From positions 62,001-126,000 of the IMG/VR virus record IMGVR_UViG_3300021478_000016: DNA of 64,000 bases; one strand, 5' to 3'. A model generated the notes under the pieces. The model worked only from the letters and a program-made list of their open reading frames with translations. It did no database searches and was not told the DNA's origin. Below are positions 1-9,900 of this stretch, piece by piece. The translations under genes were made by a program, and so were the position numbers. Each line of letters begins with the position of its first letter. Positions within the stretch are counted from its first letter, which is position 1. This DNA comes from a virus.

Positions 1-1149
1 CTTGCCCATGAGACACCAGATGACCTCCATGCCCTTGGGCTTCGTCTGCGGGGCAGGTCCGAAGCCGTCTGTGAAGTAGATGAGCAGCCGCGGTCTGGGT
101 CTGAGTGTGGGCGCGTGCGTGAAGGCCGGTCGGAAGTCCGTACCTCCACGTCCGCAGATCTCCACCCTCGAAAGGTCAGACGTGGATACTCGCTTGGGTT
201 GACAGCCGAGAGCTGCGTCGATCTGGACGAACCAGAGCTTGTCGCAGCCTGACTGAAGGATGACGCTTCGAGCCTCTCGAAGAGCAGGCCGTATCTGCGC
301 ATCGATGTTCATCGAAGCGCTCGTGTCGATGTAGAGCGCCACCTCGACCTGGTAGCGAATCATGCTCGGGCGGATGGCCCCGTTCGGGATGACCCAGGTT
401 CTCTTCGAGATGCGAGACAGGGAATAGTCATCCATCCCTGACTCGATCTTCGTGTAGCTGTCCCGATAGATGGCTGCGAGCTTGCTTGCCCAGTAGATCT
501 TCGGAGGGGCTAGGATGGCTTCCGCCCAGTCCTTCCATCCGCCAGGTAGGTCCCCTGCCCTCTTGCAGTGGTCGAGGATTCGATGCGCGGTGTTCCGCTT
601 CACAAGCTCGACGTCGGCCTTGGAGCGGCCAATCTCCTCGGACAGATTCTGGAGATCGTCGCTCAGTCGACCACCAGCCACACTCCCACACTTGCCGGAG
701 CCACATCCCCCGTTGAGTCGGGCCTGAGCGAGGGCGTGGGGGGCTTTGGGGAGGAGATCGTAGTACTCCTCCATCGTCAGGCCATCTGGCAGCCCGTACT
801 TGGAGGGCAGCACCCCATCGGGCCCGAAGTCCCAGGGGCCTTGAAGACCGCTACTGTTGATGGCCAGATCTGAGCAGAGGTTGTTGGTGTCCTGGTCGAC
901 AGTGACGAGACGATTCCAGCTCTCACGCAGAACGTGCTGGATCTCGTGCCAGAGACGCGTGGCGTTCTGCCTGTCGTTGAGCGACAGCACGTACTTCGGG
1001 CTGTAGAACATCACCATCTGTGGGGTGACGGCGTAGGTCGAGATCTTGTCCGTGGGACAGGGGATGAGATTGAGGAGCGCATCCGAGAAGTAGGGTGCGT
1101 TGAGCCCTAGGTAGATGCGCGCCTCCATGAGCTTCTCTTCCGGCGTCAC
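1..1149 (-). CDS. VWA-like / HExxH metallopeptidase-type protein (MoxR partner), 3' end outside window
   Basis: I translated this by hand; 383 codons are in the window and the C-terminus lies beyond base 1. The start is a GTG overlapping the stop of the MoxR gene (GTGA), with an ATG eight codons in as an alternative. An HEIQHVLRE motif near residue 68 matches the HExxH zinc-protease signature. A later VWA-type half has a MIDAS-like DTSAS (about residue 273), a GGTDFRP segment and FTDG. This arrangement is known from DUF2201-type proteins (metallopeptidase-like N-terminus, VWA-like C-terminus) that pair with MoxR ATPases. Such pairs usually remodel or activate target complexes; the target here is unknown. 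Translational coupling to the ATPase supports a joint function. Confidence 0.8.
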   Translation of the reverse strand, partial: MTPEEKLMEARIYLGLNAPYFSDALLNLIPCPTDKISTYAVTPQMVMFYSPKYVLSLNDRQNATRLWHEIQHVLRESWNRLVTVDQDTNNLCSDLAINSSGLQGPWDFGPDGVLPSKYGLPDGLTMEEYYDLLPKAPHALAQARLNGGCGSGKCGSVAGGRLSDDLQNLSEEIGRSKADVELVKRNTAHRILDHCKRAGDLPGGWKDWAEAILAPPKIYWASKLAAIYRDSYTKIESGMDDYSLSRISKRTWVIPNGAIRPSMIRYQVEVALYIDTSASMNIDAQIRPALREARSVILQSGCDKLWFVQIDAALGCQPKRVSTSDLSRVEICGRGGTDFRPAFTHAPTLRPRPRLLIYFTDGFGPAPQTKPKGMEVIWCLMGK

Positions 1150-2417
1150 GGAGTCTGCTCCGCGAGTTTGCGGAAGGCCTCCGACTTGGACTTGAAGCGG
1201 TTCATCACGTAGACGGCAGCGTCGCCATGTTCCTTGGTCTTCAGCGTCGAGGGCATGATGCCTGCCTTCACGAGCTCCTGACCTGACCGGTACAGCAAGT
1301 CGGCCATCCCGGCTTCACACGCCTGCTGGAGCATCGTGTACGCCTTGCCTCCAGCACGGAGTCGTTCGTCCCCTTTCGGGAGAGTCGCGACGTAACCGCA
1401 CAGCGCGGAGTAGGCGTAGAGACTTCGGTCCAGGCGTTGCTTGTCCGGCGCCCAGCCGTTGGCAAGCATGTCCTGGGGTGTTGGGAGATCGCTCTGCTTG
1501 CGCCAGGTGCGGAAGGTGAGTGCAGCACCGCGACCGATGCAGCCGGCGATGAGAGCATCCTCGATCTCATCTCCGATGTGCATCTCGGTCTTCTTCGTAG
1601 GACGAAGAGCGATGGCTGTGGCCAGGGCGCACTCGGCCATGTACCACGTGCGTGGAGACCGCCACGCTCTCGTACGCTCCGGATGCCCCTCGGGAGGCAA
1701 GTTGTAGAGCATGTCCTGCCCGCTGCGCTGGAGATAGCCAGAGACCAGAGCGCGAGCCTGGTTCCAGTTCCGGTCCCAGTTCTCGACGATCTTGGCTTCG
1801 GCGTCGTACATGCTGTCCGGCAACTTCTTGCGTGCGATATCGTGATCCCAGTTCCAGTCGAGCCATTCCTCGACGGTCGGGCGAGAGACGTAGATGTGGC
1901 AGCACCGATTCGCGAGGGTGATTGTGATGTCGTGCCCACCCGCCGCGGTTTCGGGAGGGTTGCCGGCGAGAAGAGGGCGAACTCCTGGAGGGAGCTCGAC
2001 GTCCCCCATGACGCGGTTGAGGACGACACCCATGAGCGCCGCCTGCACGGCAGCACCTACGGTGGTGGTCTCATCGATAAAGAGAACGCCTTCCCCGATC
2101 TCGCAGAGGTCCTGGACCTTCTTCCAAGGGCAGAGTCGGACGACCTTGCCCTTACCATCGGGGACCGGGATGCCGGAGAAGTCCTCTGGGGCACAGGTCG
2201 AGGGGAAGACCGTGGCTTGGTAGAGGTTGAGGACTCTCGAGATCGCCGCCACAGTGTCCGACTTGCGGATGCCAGGGTCACCCCAGAGAATGACAGGCAA
2301 CCCCTTCTTGGTCGTCGGGTCTCGCGGGTCGCCGTGTGGGACGCACATGGCGGTAAGAAGAAGAGGCTCGAGGTTGGTCACACCTTCGTTGGTAGAGACA
2401 TCGATTATGTCACTCAT
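1146..2417 (-). CDS. MoxR-like AAA+ ATPase
   Basis: 423 residues from an ATG with a GGAGAT ribosome-binding site; the frame is open further upstream but that part overlaps the next gene and lacks a site. The Walker A segment reads GDPGIRKSD, so the usual last glycine before Lys is Arg. Walker B is VLFIDETTT. The downstream LLAGNPPE matches the sensor-1 region of MoxR ATPases. MoxR proteins are ATP-driven chaperone-like enzymes that work with VWA-domain partners, and such a partner follows with a 4-base overlap. The altered P-loop may reduce nucleotide turnover, which is inference. Transcription comes from the leftward operon starting near 3873. Confidence 0.82.
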   Translation of the reverse strand: MSDIIDVSTNEGVTNLEPLLLTAMCVPHGDPRDPTTKKGLPVILWGDPGIRKSDTVAAISRVLNLYQATVFPSTCAPEDFSGIPVPDGKGKVVRLCPWKKVQDLCEIGEGVLFIDETTTVGAAVQAALMGVVLNRVMGDVELPPGVRPLLAGNPPETAAGGHDITITLANRCCHIYVSRPTVEEWLDWNWDHDIARKKLPDSMYDAEAKIVENWDRNWNQARALVSGYLQRSGQDMLYNLPPEGHPERTRAWRSPRTWYMAECALATAIALRPTKKTEMHIGDEIEDALIAGCIGRGAALTFRTWRKQSDLPTPQDMLANGWAPDKQRLDRSLYAYSALCGYVATLPKGDERLRAGGKAYTMLQQACEAGMADLLYRSGQELVKAGIMPSTLKTKEHGDAAVYVMNRFKSKSEAFRKLAEQTP

Positions 2418-2467
2418 GGGATCTCCAGTCGAGAGGTCTCCGAGGCGCATCTCGGAGACCCTCTCTT

Positions 2468-3091
2468 CTACCGCGGAACCACATGACACTTGCACGTGCA
2501 CTTGCCGATGCGCCAGCAACGCGCTTGCGTGCAGAGGGGGCACTCGTTGTTCTGTGCGATGTGCCCATCCCACAGTTGAAAGGCTTGGAACTGGTCGATC
2601 TCCGAGCCCAACATGAGCGCCACACAAGGAAGGCAGATGACGTATGGGTCGTCGTCGGAGGAGATGAAGGTCGTGTCCTTCGTCCGCTCCGACATCCCGA
2701 TCTCTCCGACGTGCACGGTCGCGCACTTCTCGCCCATGCGTATCGATGACTGGCAGTAGTCACAGCAGAGCACCGAGCCTGGTTCATCCCACGGAGGTCT
2801 GTCTTCGACCGCTTCCGAGAGCTCCTCACCGACGTTCTCCCAGCACTCGTACCTGAAGAACAGCGGTTCCGCGACAGGCTCGCCGTACTCGTCCTGAAGG
2901 ATCATGTAGTGGACCTGGCTGTCCGGGGACGTGTAGGTCATCGCCAGGTGCACGCAGACGATGTCTTCCTCGAGCTTGATGAACTCTTCGTCTCCGCATC
3001 CGCAGAGTAGCTCCGAGTAGTCCCCCTCCTCTCCGTCTTCGCACTCCTCTTCCTCCAGCTCGAGCTCCACCCCGCTCAAAGTTGATGCCAT
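2468..3091 (-). CDS. Acidic, cysteine-rich protein of unknown function
   Basis: 207 residues from an ATG 16 bases inside the end of the upstream gene. The first 40 residues are strongly acidic (Glu/Asp runs). The rest holds scattered Cys pairs: LLCGCG, VLCCDYC, CLPC, ECPLC and a terminal CTCKC, which suggests one or more structural zinc sites. No family is recognised. It is the third gene of the leftward operon ending in the MoxR/VWA pair, so a role connected with that pair is possible but only inferred. Confidence 0.7.
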   Translation of the reverse strand: MASTLSGVELELEEEECEDGEEGDYSELLCGCGDEEFIKLEEDIVCVHLAMTYTSPDSQVHYMILQDEYGEPVAEPLFFRYECWENVGEELSEAVEDRPPWDEPGSVLCCDYCQSSIRMGEKCATVHVGEIGMSERTKDTTFISSDDDPYVICLPCVALMLGSEIDQFQAFQLWDGHIAQNNECPLCTQARCWRIGKCTCKCHVVPR

Positions 3092-3669
3092 GTCACTCCT
3101 TGTCTCTCGTACCTCTTCCACCGGAGGTCAACGGTCTGGAGCCGAGTGTCGGGAGCGACACCCGTGTCTTGATCGAAGTCGAACAGTAGGACCAGGAACT
3201 CTCGGACATCAGCGTTCACCCGAATCATCCTGTCGATCTCGAACTCTGAGGGCAGAATCGGGGAGCCAGTCAACTGCTCTTGCTGGTACCGGAGCTCGGA
3301 CTCTCGTGTGTACAGGTCATCTCGGAGGTCCTCTTCGTCCATGAAGAAGCCCATCCAGCCGCGATCGTAGGGGTCCACGTAGTCACTCCCCAACCACCGG
3401 CAGTACTCGCCGGGATTCGCGAAGCCGAGCAACAGCTCTAGGTCTCGCTGGTTGATGAACGAGTGGACCCCCTTCTGATCTACCACTCGAGCGCGGATAC
3501 CTCCGAGCGCTCGCCCCCAGATGGGGGAGTAAAGTCCATCGATGGTCCACTCACGTCTGGTCTCGTGAGGGTCCCCCACCCTCACGCCGACCAAGCCGAA
3601 TGTCTCGCCGAGAAGCCTACCCCCGATAACCCCCAAGCGCCCACGTTCCAGTGACGGGTGCACGATCAT
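3076..3669 (-). CDS. Hypothetical protein
   Basis: 197 residues; the ATG is preceded by GGAGAA at a good distance. The composition is that of a soluble globular protein with many Trp, Tyr and acidic residues (for example YDRGWMGFFMDEEDLRDDL). I do not recognise a family. The gene overlaps its neighbours on both sides, which places it firmly in the leftward operon. Confidence 0.7.
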   Translation of the reverse strand: MIVHPSLERGRLGVIGGRLLGETFGLVGVRVGDPHETRREWTIDGLYSPIWGRALGGIRARVVDQKGVHSFINQRDLELLLGFANPGEYCRWLGSDYVDPYDRGWMGFFMDEEDLRDDLYTRESELRYQQEQLTGSPILPSEFEIDRMIRVNADVREFLVLLFDFDQDTGVAPDTRLQTVDLRWKRYERQGVTWHQL

Positions 3670-3748
3670 GTCGCAATCGTTCTCCTAGCCAGGTCATGAA
3701 GCCCCGAATGATTCCTATGAGCACCGCCGAGAGAAAAAACTCGATCAT
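3617..3748 (-). CDS. Small single-pass membrane protein
   Basis: 43 codons read by hand. The ATG overlaps the upstream stop (ATGA) and the reading frame ends inside the next gene. The N-terminus (FFLSAVLIGIIRGFMTWL) is a plausible membrane helix followed by basic residues. No family is recognised. Support is the coupling overlap and the hydrophobic segment, so this is a modest call. Confidence 0.5.
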   Translation of the reverse strand: MIEFFLSAVLIGIIRGFMTWLGERLRHDRAPVTGTWALGGYRG

Positions 3749-3873
3749 TCGCTGTCCTCGTCCTTCTTCTCGTCTTCTTCCTCGTCGGTTTGACCGCGAT
3801 ACATCCGGTCAACGTGCCGCTCGAACTCGCGTCCGCTGTTCTCGTCTTCGTCCTTGGTCTTCGGTCCAGGCAT
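3745..3873 (-). CDS. Small highly charged protein, first gene of leftward operon
   Basis: 42 residues from an ATG preceded by AGAGGAAAAC. It is almost entirely charged, with an acidic tail (EEEDEKKDEDSE) and a central RxFERHVDRMYRG-like segment. Acidic mini-proteins of this type can act as DNA mimics or inhibitors, but nothing here proves it. It is the promoter-proximal gene of the operon that runs to the MoxR/VWA pair and is divergent from the RNA polymerase gene. Confidence 0.55.
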   Translation of the reverse strand: MPGPKTKDEDENSGREFERHVDRMYRGQTDEEEDEKKDEDSE

Positions 3874-3967
3874 GTTTTCCTCTGATGCGGGACGTGTGCG
3901 TCTGCTCCAGTACTCTTTTCCCCGTCTTTAGGTAGGCTTTGCTAAGCTCTGCTGCTGAGATCTACCG
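3874..3967. promoter_or_regulatory. Divergent intergenic region between the MoxR operon and the RNA polymerase gene
   Basis: This 94-base gap separates two divergent starts, so it must contain at least two promoters or their leader segments. I see no convincing -35/-10 pair. The plus-strand stretch TTTAGGTAGGCTTTGCTAAG and the A-rich GGGGAAAAGAG on the minus strand are the most AT-rich parts. Any phage-specific promoter for the polymerase gene would be here. Confidence 0.4.
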
Positions 3968-6900
3968 ATGGCCTACCTCGACCCGACCGATGCCTACCAT
4001 CACCTCCGGGACCGGACGCTGGAGGGTCTCCACTACCTGTTCGAGTCGCCCATCAAGGGCAAGGCACGGTCCCTCTCGTTGACCAAGCTCGAGGTGGAAG
4101 ATCCTCTGCGGGTGGACGACATCCGAGGACAGCAGCGCGCCAAGATGAACGGCGAGACCTGGGGAGCTCAGGTCTTCGGCACCCTCGAGATGAAGGACAA
4201 CCTGACGGGCGCCGTCGTCGACACGAAGCGCATCCGCCTGACGGACATCCCCAAGACCACTCGACGTTACAGCTACATCGTCAGCGGTCAGGAGTACCAG
4301 GTCGACAACCAGTGGCAGCTCAAGCCTGGCGTCTACGTTCGTCGCAAGGCGAACGGAGATCTCGAGGCCCGCTTCAACGTGACTGGTCGTGTCGGGCAGC
4401 TCAACGCCATCTTCGACCCCGCCAGCAAGCTGTTCAAGGTCGAGTACCGCAAGTCCAAGGGCTCTCCTCTCTACCCCTTCTTGAAGGCCATGGGAGTCGG
4501 AGACGACGAGCTCGAGAAGACCTGGGGCAAGGAGATCTTCGAAGCGAACAAGAACGCACCCCGCAGTGCCGGTGCCGTCGAGTCCTTCTACAAGACCAAC
4601 ACCGGTCAGGTCGCTCCCTCACATCAGGCGGCGGTTCAGCATCTGCACGAGATCTTCCTGGACGCCAAGATGCGCCCCGAGGTCAATGAGGTCACTCTCG
4701 GTAAGCCGGTCGAGCACATCAGCGGAGAGGCCCTGCATCTGGCCACCAAGAAGCTGCTCGATGTGCAGCGAGGCGCTCCCGAAGATGACCGAGACAACTT
4801 GGTCTTCAAGGACCTGCGGTCAGCCGGTGACTTCGCCTACGAGCGCCTGCGCGGGTCGAAGAGAACCATCATCCAGAAGCTCCAGCGGCAGCTCAACAGC
4901 ACGAAGACGATGGGCGTTCGTGACGCTGTGCGCTTCGACTACTTCAACGAGCCGGTCAAGCAGCTCTTCACCAAGACCTCTATCGCCAACCCGGCGACGC
5001 AGATCAACCCCCTTCAGATGGTCTCGACTGCTATGCAGACGACCATCATGGGGCCTGGTGGCATCAAGAGCGAGAGGAGCATCACCGAAGAGGCGAAGAT
5101 GATCAATCCTTCGCATCTCGGATTCCTCGATCCCATCAACACGCCGGAGAGCGACAAGACCGGCGTGACGTTGCGTCTGCCGATGGGGATGAAGAAGAAG
5201 GGTACGGAGGCCACGATCGCGGCCTACAACCTGAAGACCGGCAAGTTCGACGACCTGTCTCCCAGCCTCTTTCTCAAGAGCAACGTGGTTCTTCCCGACC
5301 AGGTCGACTGGAAGTCTGGCAAGCCCGTACCCATCTCCGCGAAGGTGAAGATGGTGGCCGAACACAACCGCATCGAGGAACGGGGCTTCGGCGAGGCCGA
5401 CTACGTTCTGCGTCACCCCAGTCAGCTCTTCAACGTCACGTCGAACCTCATCCCCTTCTTGCCCAACGACTCTGGTGGTCGCGCCGGCATGGCCAGCCGC
5501 CACATGGAGCAGGCTATCTCGCTGGTGCATCGCCAAGCACCGCTGGTCCAGGTGGCCGCCCCCACGGTTCCAGGTAGCGGCATCGACAGCTTCGAACAGC
5601 TCCTCGGCCACCAGACATCGCATCGAGCCCCGGCAGCCGGTACGGTCACCAAGATCAAGAAGGACGCCATCATCATCGATGGCTCCGATGGCCAAGAGCA
5701 CGAGGTGCAGATCTACCACAACTACCCGCTCAACGACGTCAAGAGCGTGATGCACTCTTCTCCACTCGTGAGGGTGGGTGACAAGGTCCATCGAGGCCAG
5801 GTCATCGCTGACACGAACTACTCGAAGGACGGCACGCTCGCTCTCGGTACGAACCTCCGTGTCGCCTACGTTCCCTTCAAGGGGTACAACTTCGAGGACG
5901 GCATCGTCATCAGCGACGAGGCAGCGAGGAAGCTCTCGAGCGTCCATCTGCACAAGCCATTGCTGAAGATCGAGGCCAACACCATCCTCGACCCCAGGAA
6001 GTTCTCGGTCCTCCATCCCGGGGTCTTCAAGTCCGACCAGTACGACAAGCTGGACGAGAACGGGGTCGTGCGCATCGGTCAGAAGGTCAAGCCAGGTGAT
6101 CCGCTCGTGGTCGCGATGCGTCCCTTCGAGCTCAAGGACCGCTCCGGTCTGACCGCGATGCGCAAGGCGCTCAAGGCACACCACAGCGACAACTCGGTCC
6201 GTTGGGACAGCGACTTCGAAGGCGAGGTCGTTGCTGTGCACAAGACGCCAGAGAAGGTCACCGTCCACGTCAAGACGGTCGAGCCGATGCAGGTGGGCGA
6301 CAAGCTCTCCGGCCGCCACGGCAACAAGGGCATCGTCACCAAGATCTTGTCGAACGACGAGATGCCCAGAAGCAAGACCGGCGGTCCCATCGATGTGCTG
6401 CTGAACCCGAGTGGTGTGCCAGGACGCATGAACGTGGGGCAGGTCCTCGAGACCGCTGCTGCGAAGATTGCTCAGAAGACAGGCAGGACGTATCTCGTCG
6501 ACAACTTCGACCCCAAGATCACCGATGCGCTCACTCGAGTGAAGGACGAGCTCAAGAAGCACGGCATCTCTGACACCGAGGAGCTCATCGACCCAGTGTC
6601 CCATCAGCCTCTCGGGCCGGCGCTCGTCGGACCGCAGTACATGCTGAAGCTTGTGCACCAGGTCGAGAAGAAGTTGTCGGTGCGCAGCGGCATGAGCTTG
6701 CCGGGTCTGCCCGATGCAGAGCCCTACGACACGAATCTCCAGCCTGGTGGTGGTGGGCACGCTGGAGGGCAGAGCCTGAGCCATCTGGCCCTCTACGCGA
6801 TGCTGGCGCACGGCGCGAAGGCCAACGTGCGGGAGATGTCGACGTGGAAGGCTGAGGGCAGAGACCCCGAGCAGAACGAGGCGAAGCGTTGGCCGTCGCA

Positions 6901-9900
6901 GCACATCGAGGTCTGGAAGGCCATTCAAGAGGGCACGCCTCTGCCTCCTCCGAAGACGACCTTCGCCTTCAAGAAGTTCACCGACATGCTCAAGGGGGCG
7001 GGCATCAACGTCGAGAAGCAGGGGCACCAGTTCGTGCTTGGTCCGCTCACAGACAAGCAGATCATCGACATGTCGAGTGGGGAACTCACTCAGGCGGATA
7101 AGTCGCCTGTGCGTGCCAAGACGGACAAGTCCGGCGAGTTCATCGTGATGCCTGGTGGTCTCTTCGACGAGAGGATCACCGGTGGTCATGGTGGAACGAA
7201 GTGGGCGCATCTGCGTCTGGCCGAGCCAGTGCCGAACCCGGTCTTCGAAAGTGCCATCAAGAAGCTGACGGGTCTGAAGGAGCAGCAGTTCGACTCCATC
7301 ATGACGGGAGACGTCGGAGTCGACCCAGGTACCGGCAAGATCGTGTCTTCGAAGTTGGGGGTCACAGGCGGCGCAGGCATCAAGGCGTTGCTCGACCGCA
7401 TCGACGTGAAGCGTGACCTCGAGGCTGCGAAGAAAGAGCTCACGAAGACCCCTCTTTCGAAGGCGGACAAGGTCCTCAAGAGAGTGAAGTACCTCACTTC
7501 GCTCCAGCGTCTCGACCTGAAGCCGAGCGACGCGTACATCCTGCACAACATTCCGATCGTGCCTCCAGTCATCCGTCCGCTCACGATGATGGCGGATGGG
7601 GGTCTGAAGTACGAAGACATCAACGGGCTCTACAAGCAGTTCGAGACGATCAACAACCGCCTCAAGGACCCGGTCCTGTCCACCAACCTGACGGACCGCA
7701 AGAAGAAGGAGCTGCGCGATGCCTACTACGATGGCGTGAAGGCCATCATGGGTGTCGGGACGGTGAACAAGGACAAGAAGGAGAAGGGCCTGCTCGATCA
7801 GATTGCCGGCATCTCTCCCAAGGAAGGCTACTTCCAGAGCGTCCTGACCAACCGTCGTCAAGACCTCACGATGCGGTCGACGATCGTGCCCGAGCCCTCT
7901 CTCGGTCTCGACGAAGTCGGTCTGCCTCGTGATGCTGCGCTCACCCTCTTCCGCCCGTTCGTCATCCGCCAGCTCGTTCTTCAGGGTACGGCTCCTACGG
8001 CCATACAGGCCACCGCCGTCTTGTCGAAGGTGCACAAGGGGCAGGACGATCCCATGGTCTGGCGTGCGCTCGAGCACGTGATGAACGAACGCCCCGTGCT
8101 GCTGAAGAGGGACCCGTCTCTGCACAAGTACTCGGTGCAAGCGTTCAAGCCCCGTGTCGTAATGGGCAACGCCATCCAGATCCACCCGCTCGTGACCGGG
8201 GGATTCAACGCCGACTTCGACGGAGACACGATGGCCGTGTACGTGCCCATCAGCCATGAGGCCGTGCGCGAAGCCCAGAAGATGTTCCCCTCGAACAACG
8301 TCTTCAACGAGGCCTCAGGCCACGTGATGTACCAGCCCACCCTCGAGAGCGCCCTCGGCCTCTACAAGCTCTCGATGGTGGGCAAGAAGACCAACGCCTC
8401 CTTCGCGACCGACCAAGAAGCCGTGGAAGCCCTGCATCAGGGCAAGGTCCATCACACCGACATCGTGAGCGTGGGAGGCAAGACCACTACGCCAGGACGT
8501 GTGCTGCTGGCCTCCGTCCTGCCTGATGACTTGCACAAGCAGGTCCTGCACGATCTGGACTTCCGAGTCGACAAGAACGGCCTCAAGTCCATTCTCACCC
8601 AGGTCGGCAAGAAGAACGCCGGTGCGTTTGGACGCATCGCTGACGACATCAAGAACCTCGGCTACGACGCCTCGTTCGGCGTCGTGAAGACGTCTCTCGC
8701 CAAGGGGGGCAACGTCGCCATCGGAACACACTCCCTCTCCCTCGATGACTTCACCACCGATCGCGGGACTCGTGATGGGCTGCTTCGAACAGCACGCGAG
8801 AAGGTGAATGGCATCACCGCAAACCCTCGCCTGAGTCAGTCGGAGAAAGACCGCCAGTCGGTCAACGTCTGGGTCGATGCCTCCGACGAGATGATGAAGG
8901 AGCACCGTCGGAAGGCGGAGGATTCCCCGTCGAACCTCTACCTGATGGCTCGCGCTGGCGTGAAGCCGGACTGGAACCAGTACAAGCAGATGGTGCTGGC
9001 CCCCATGATCTACAAGGACTCGTTCGACCGGGACATCCCGACAGCCGTCACCAAGAGCTACTCCGAAGGGCTCGATCTTGGTGGATACTGGACGCAACTC
9101 TACGGCGCACGTCGAGGCGCCGTCATGAAGGTCCAAGAGGTTCAAGAGCCTGGCGCCCTCTCGAAGCTGCTCTTGAACACAACGATGAACATGCTCGTGG
9201 AGAAGCCCGACTGCGGAACCAAGAAGGGCGTGGCCCTGCTGGCTAGCGACCCGGATGTGCATGACAGACATCTGGCGCAGGCGTTCCACATCGGGCATCT
9301 GCATGTTCCTGAAGGCACGCTGCTGACGCCCGACATCGTCGGGCAGATCCGCTCGGCCGACAAGAACGCCAAGCTCCTGGTTCGCAGCCCACTCAAGTGT
9401 GAGGCGGAACACGGCCTCTGTCAGAAGTGCATCGGCCCATCTGTCGAAGGTCAGAACTACGAGCTCGGGACGAACATCGGCGTCATCTCCGCGCAGGCCG
9501 TCGGAGAGCGTGCGATGCAGCTCATGCTCAAGGGGTTCCACACCGGCGGTGTCCGTGAGGCTGGTGGCGGGTCGAAGATCGTGAACCAGTTCGACCGGTT
9601 CAAGCAGCTCACGACACTACCTACCAAGATCCCCAATGCAGCGACGGTGGCGATGACCAGTGGACGCATCGAGCGCATCGTGCCAACAGAGACCGGAGTG
9701 GACATCTGGATCAACGGCACCCGTCACTTCGTGGGAAGGGACCCGGCAGGTAACGCACTCCACATGCCGCTAACCGGTGCGAACCGAGATGCCCGTTCCA
9801 TCCCCTTCTCGGCCTCAAAGATCGGAGACCACGTCGAAGCGGGTACGATGCTCAGCGACCCGAATCGCACGTCCGTCAACCCTCATGACCTGTACCGTGC

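Noticed and set aside
4820-8257. Long open frame on the minus strand (1145 codons) opposite the polymerase gene
   Set aside because: It is antisense to a well-conserved polymerase with strong G/C third-position bias, which leaves the opposite frame open. The translation has no family features, is Arg/Val/Leu-biased, and there is no ribosome-binding site.
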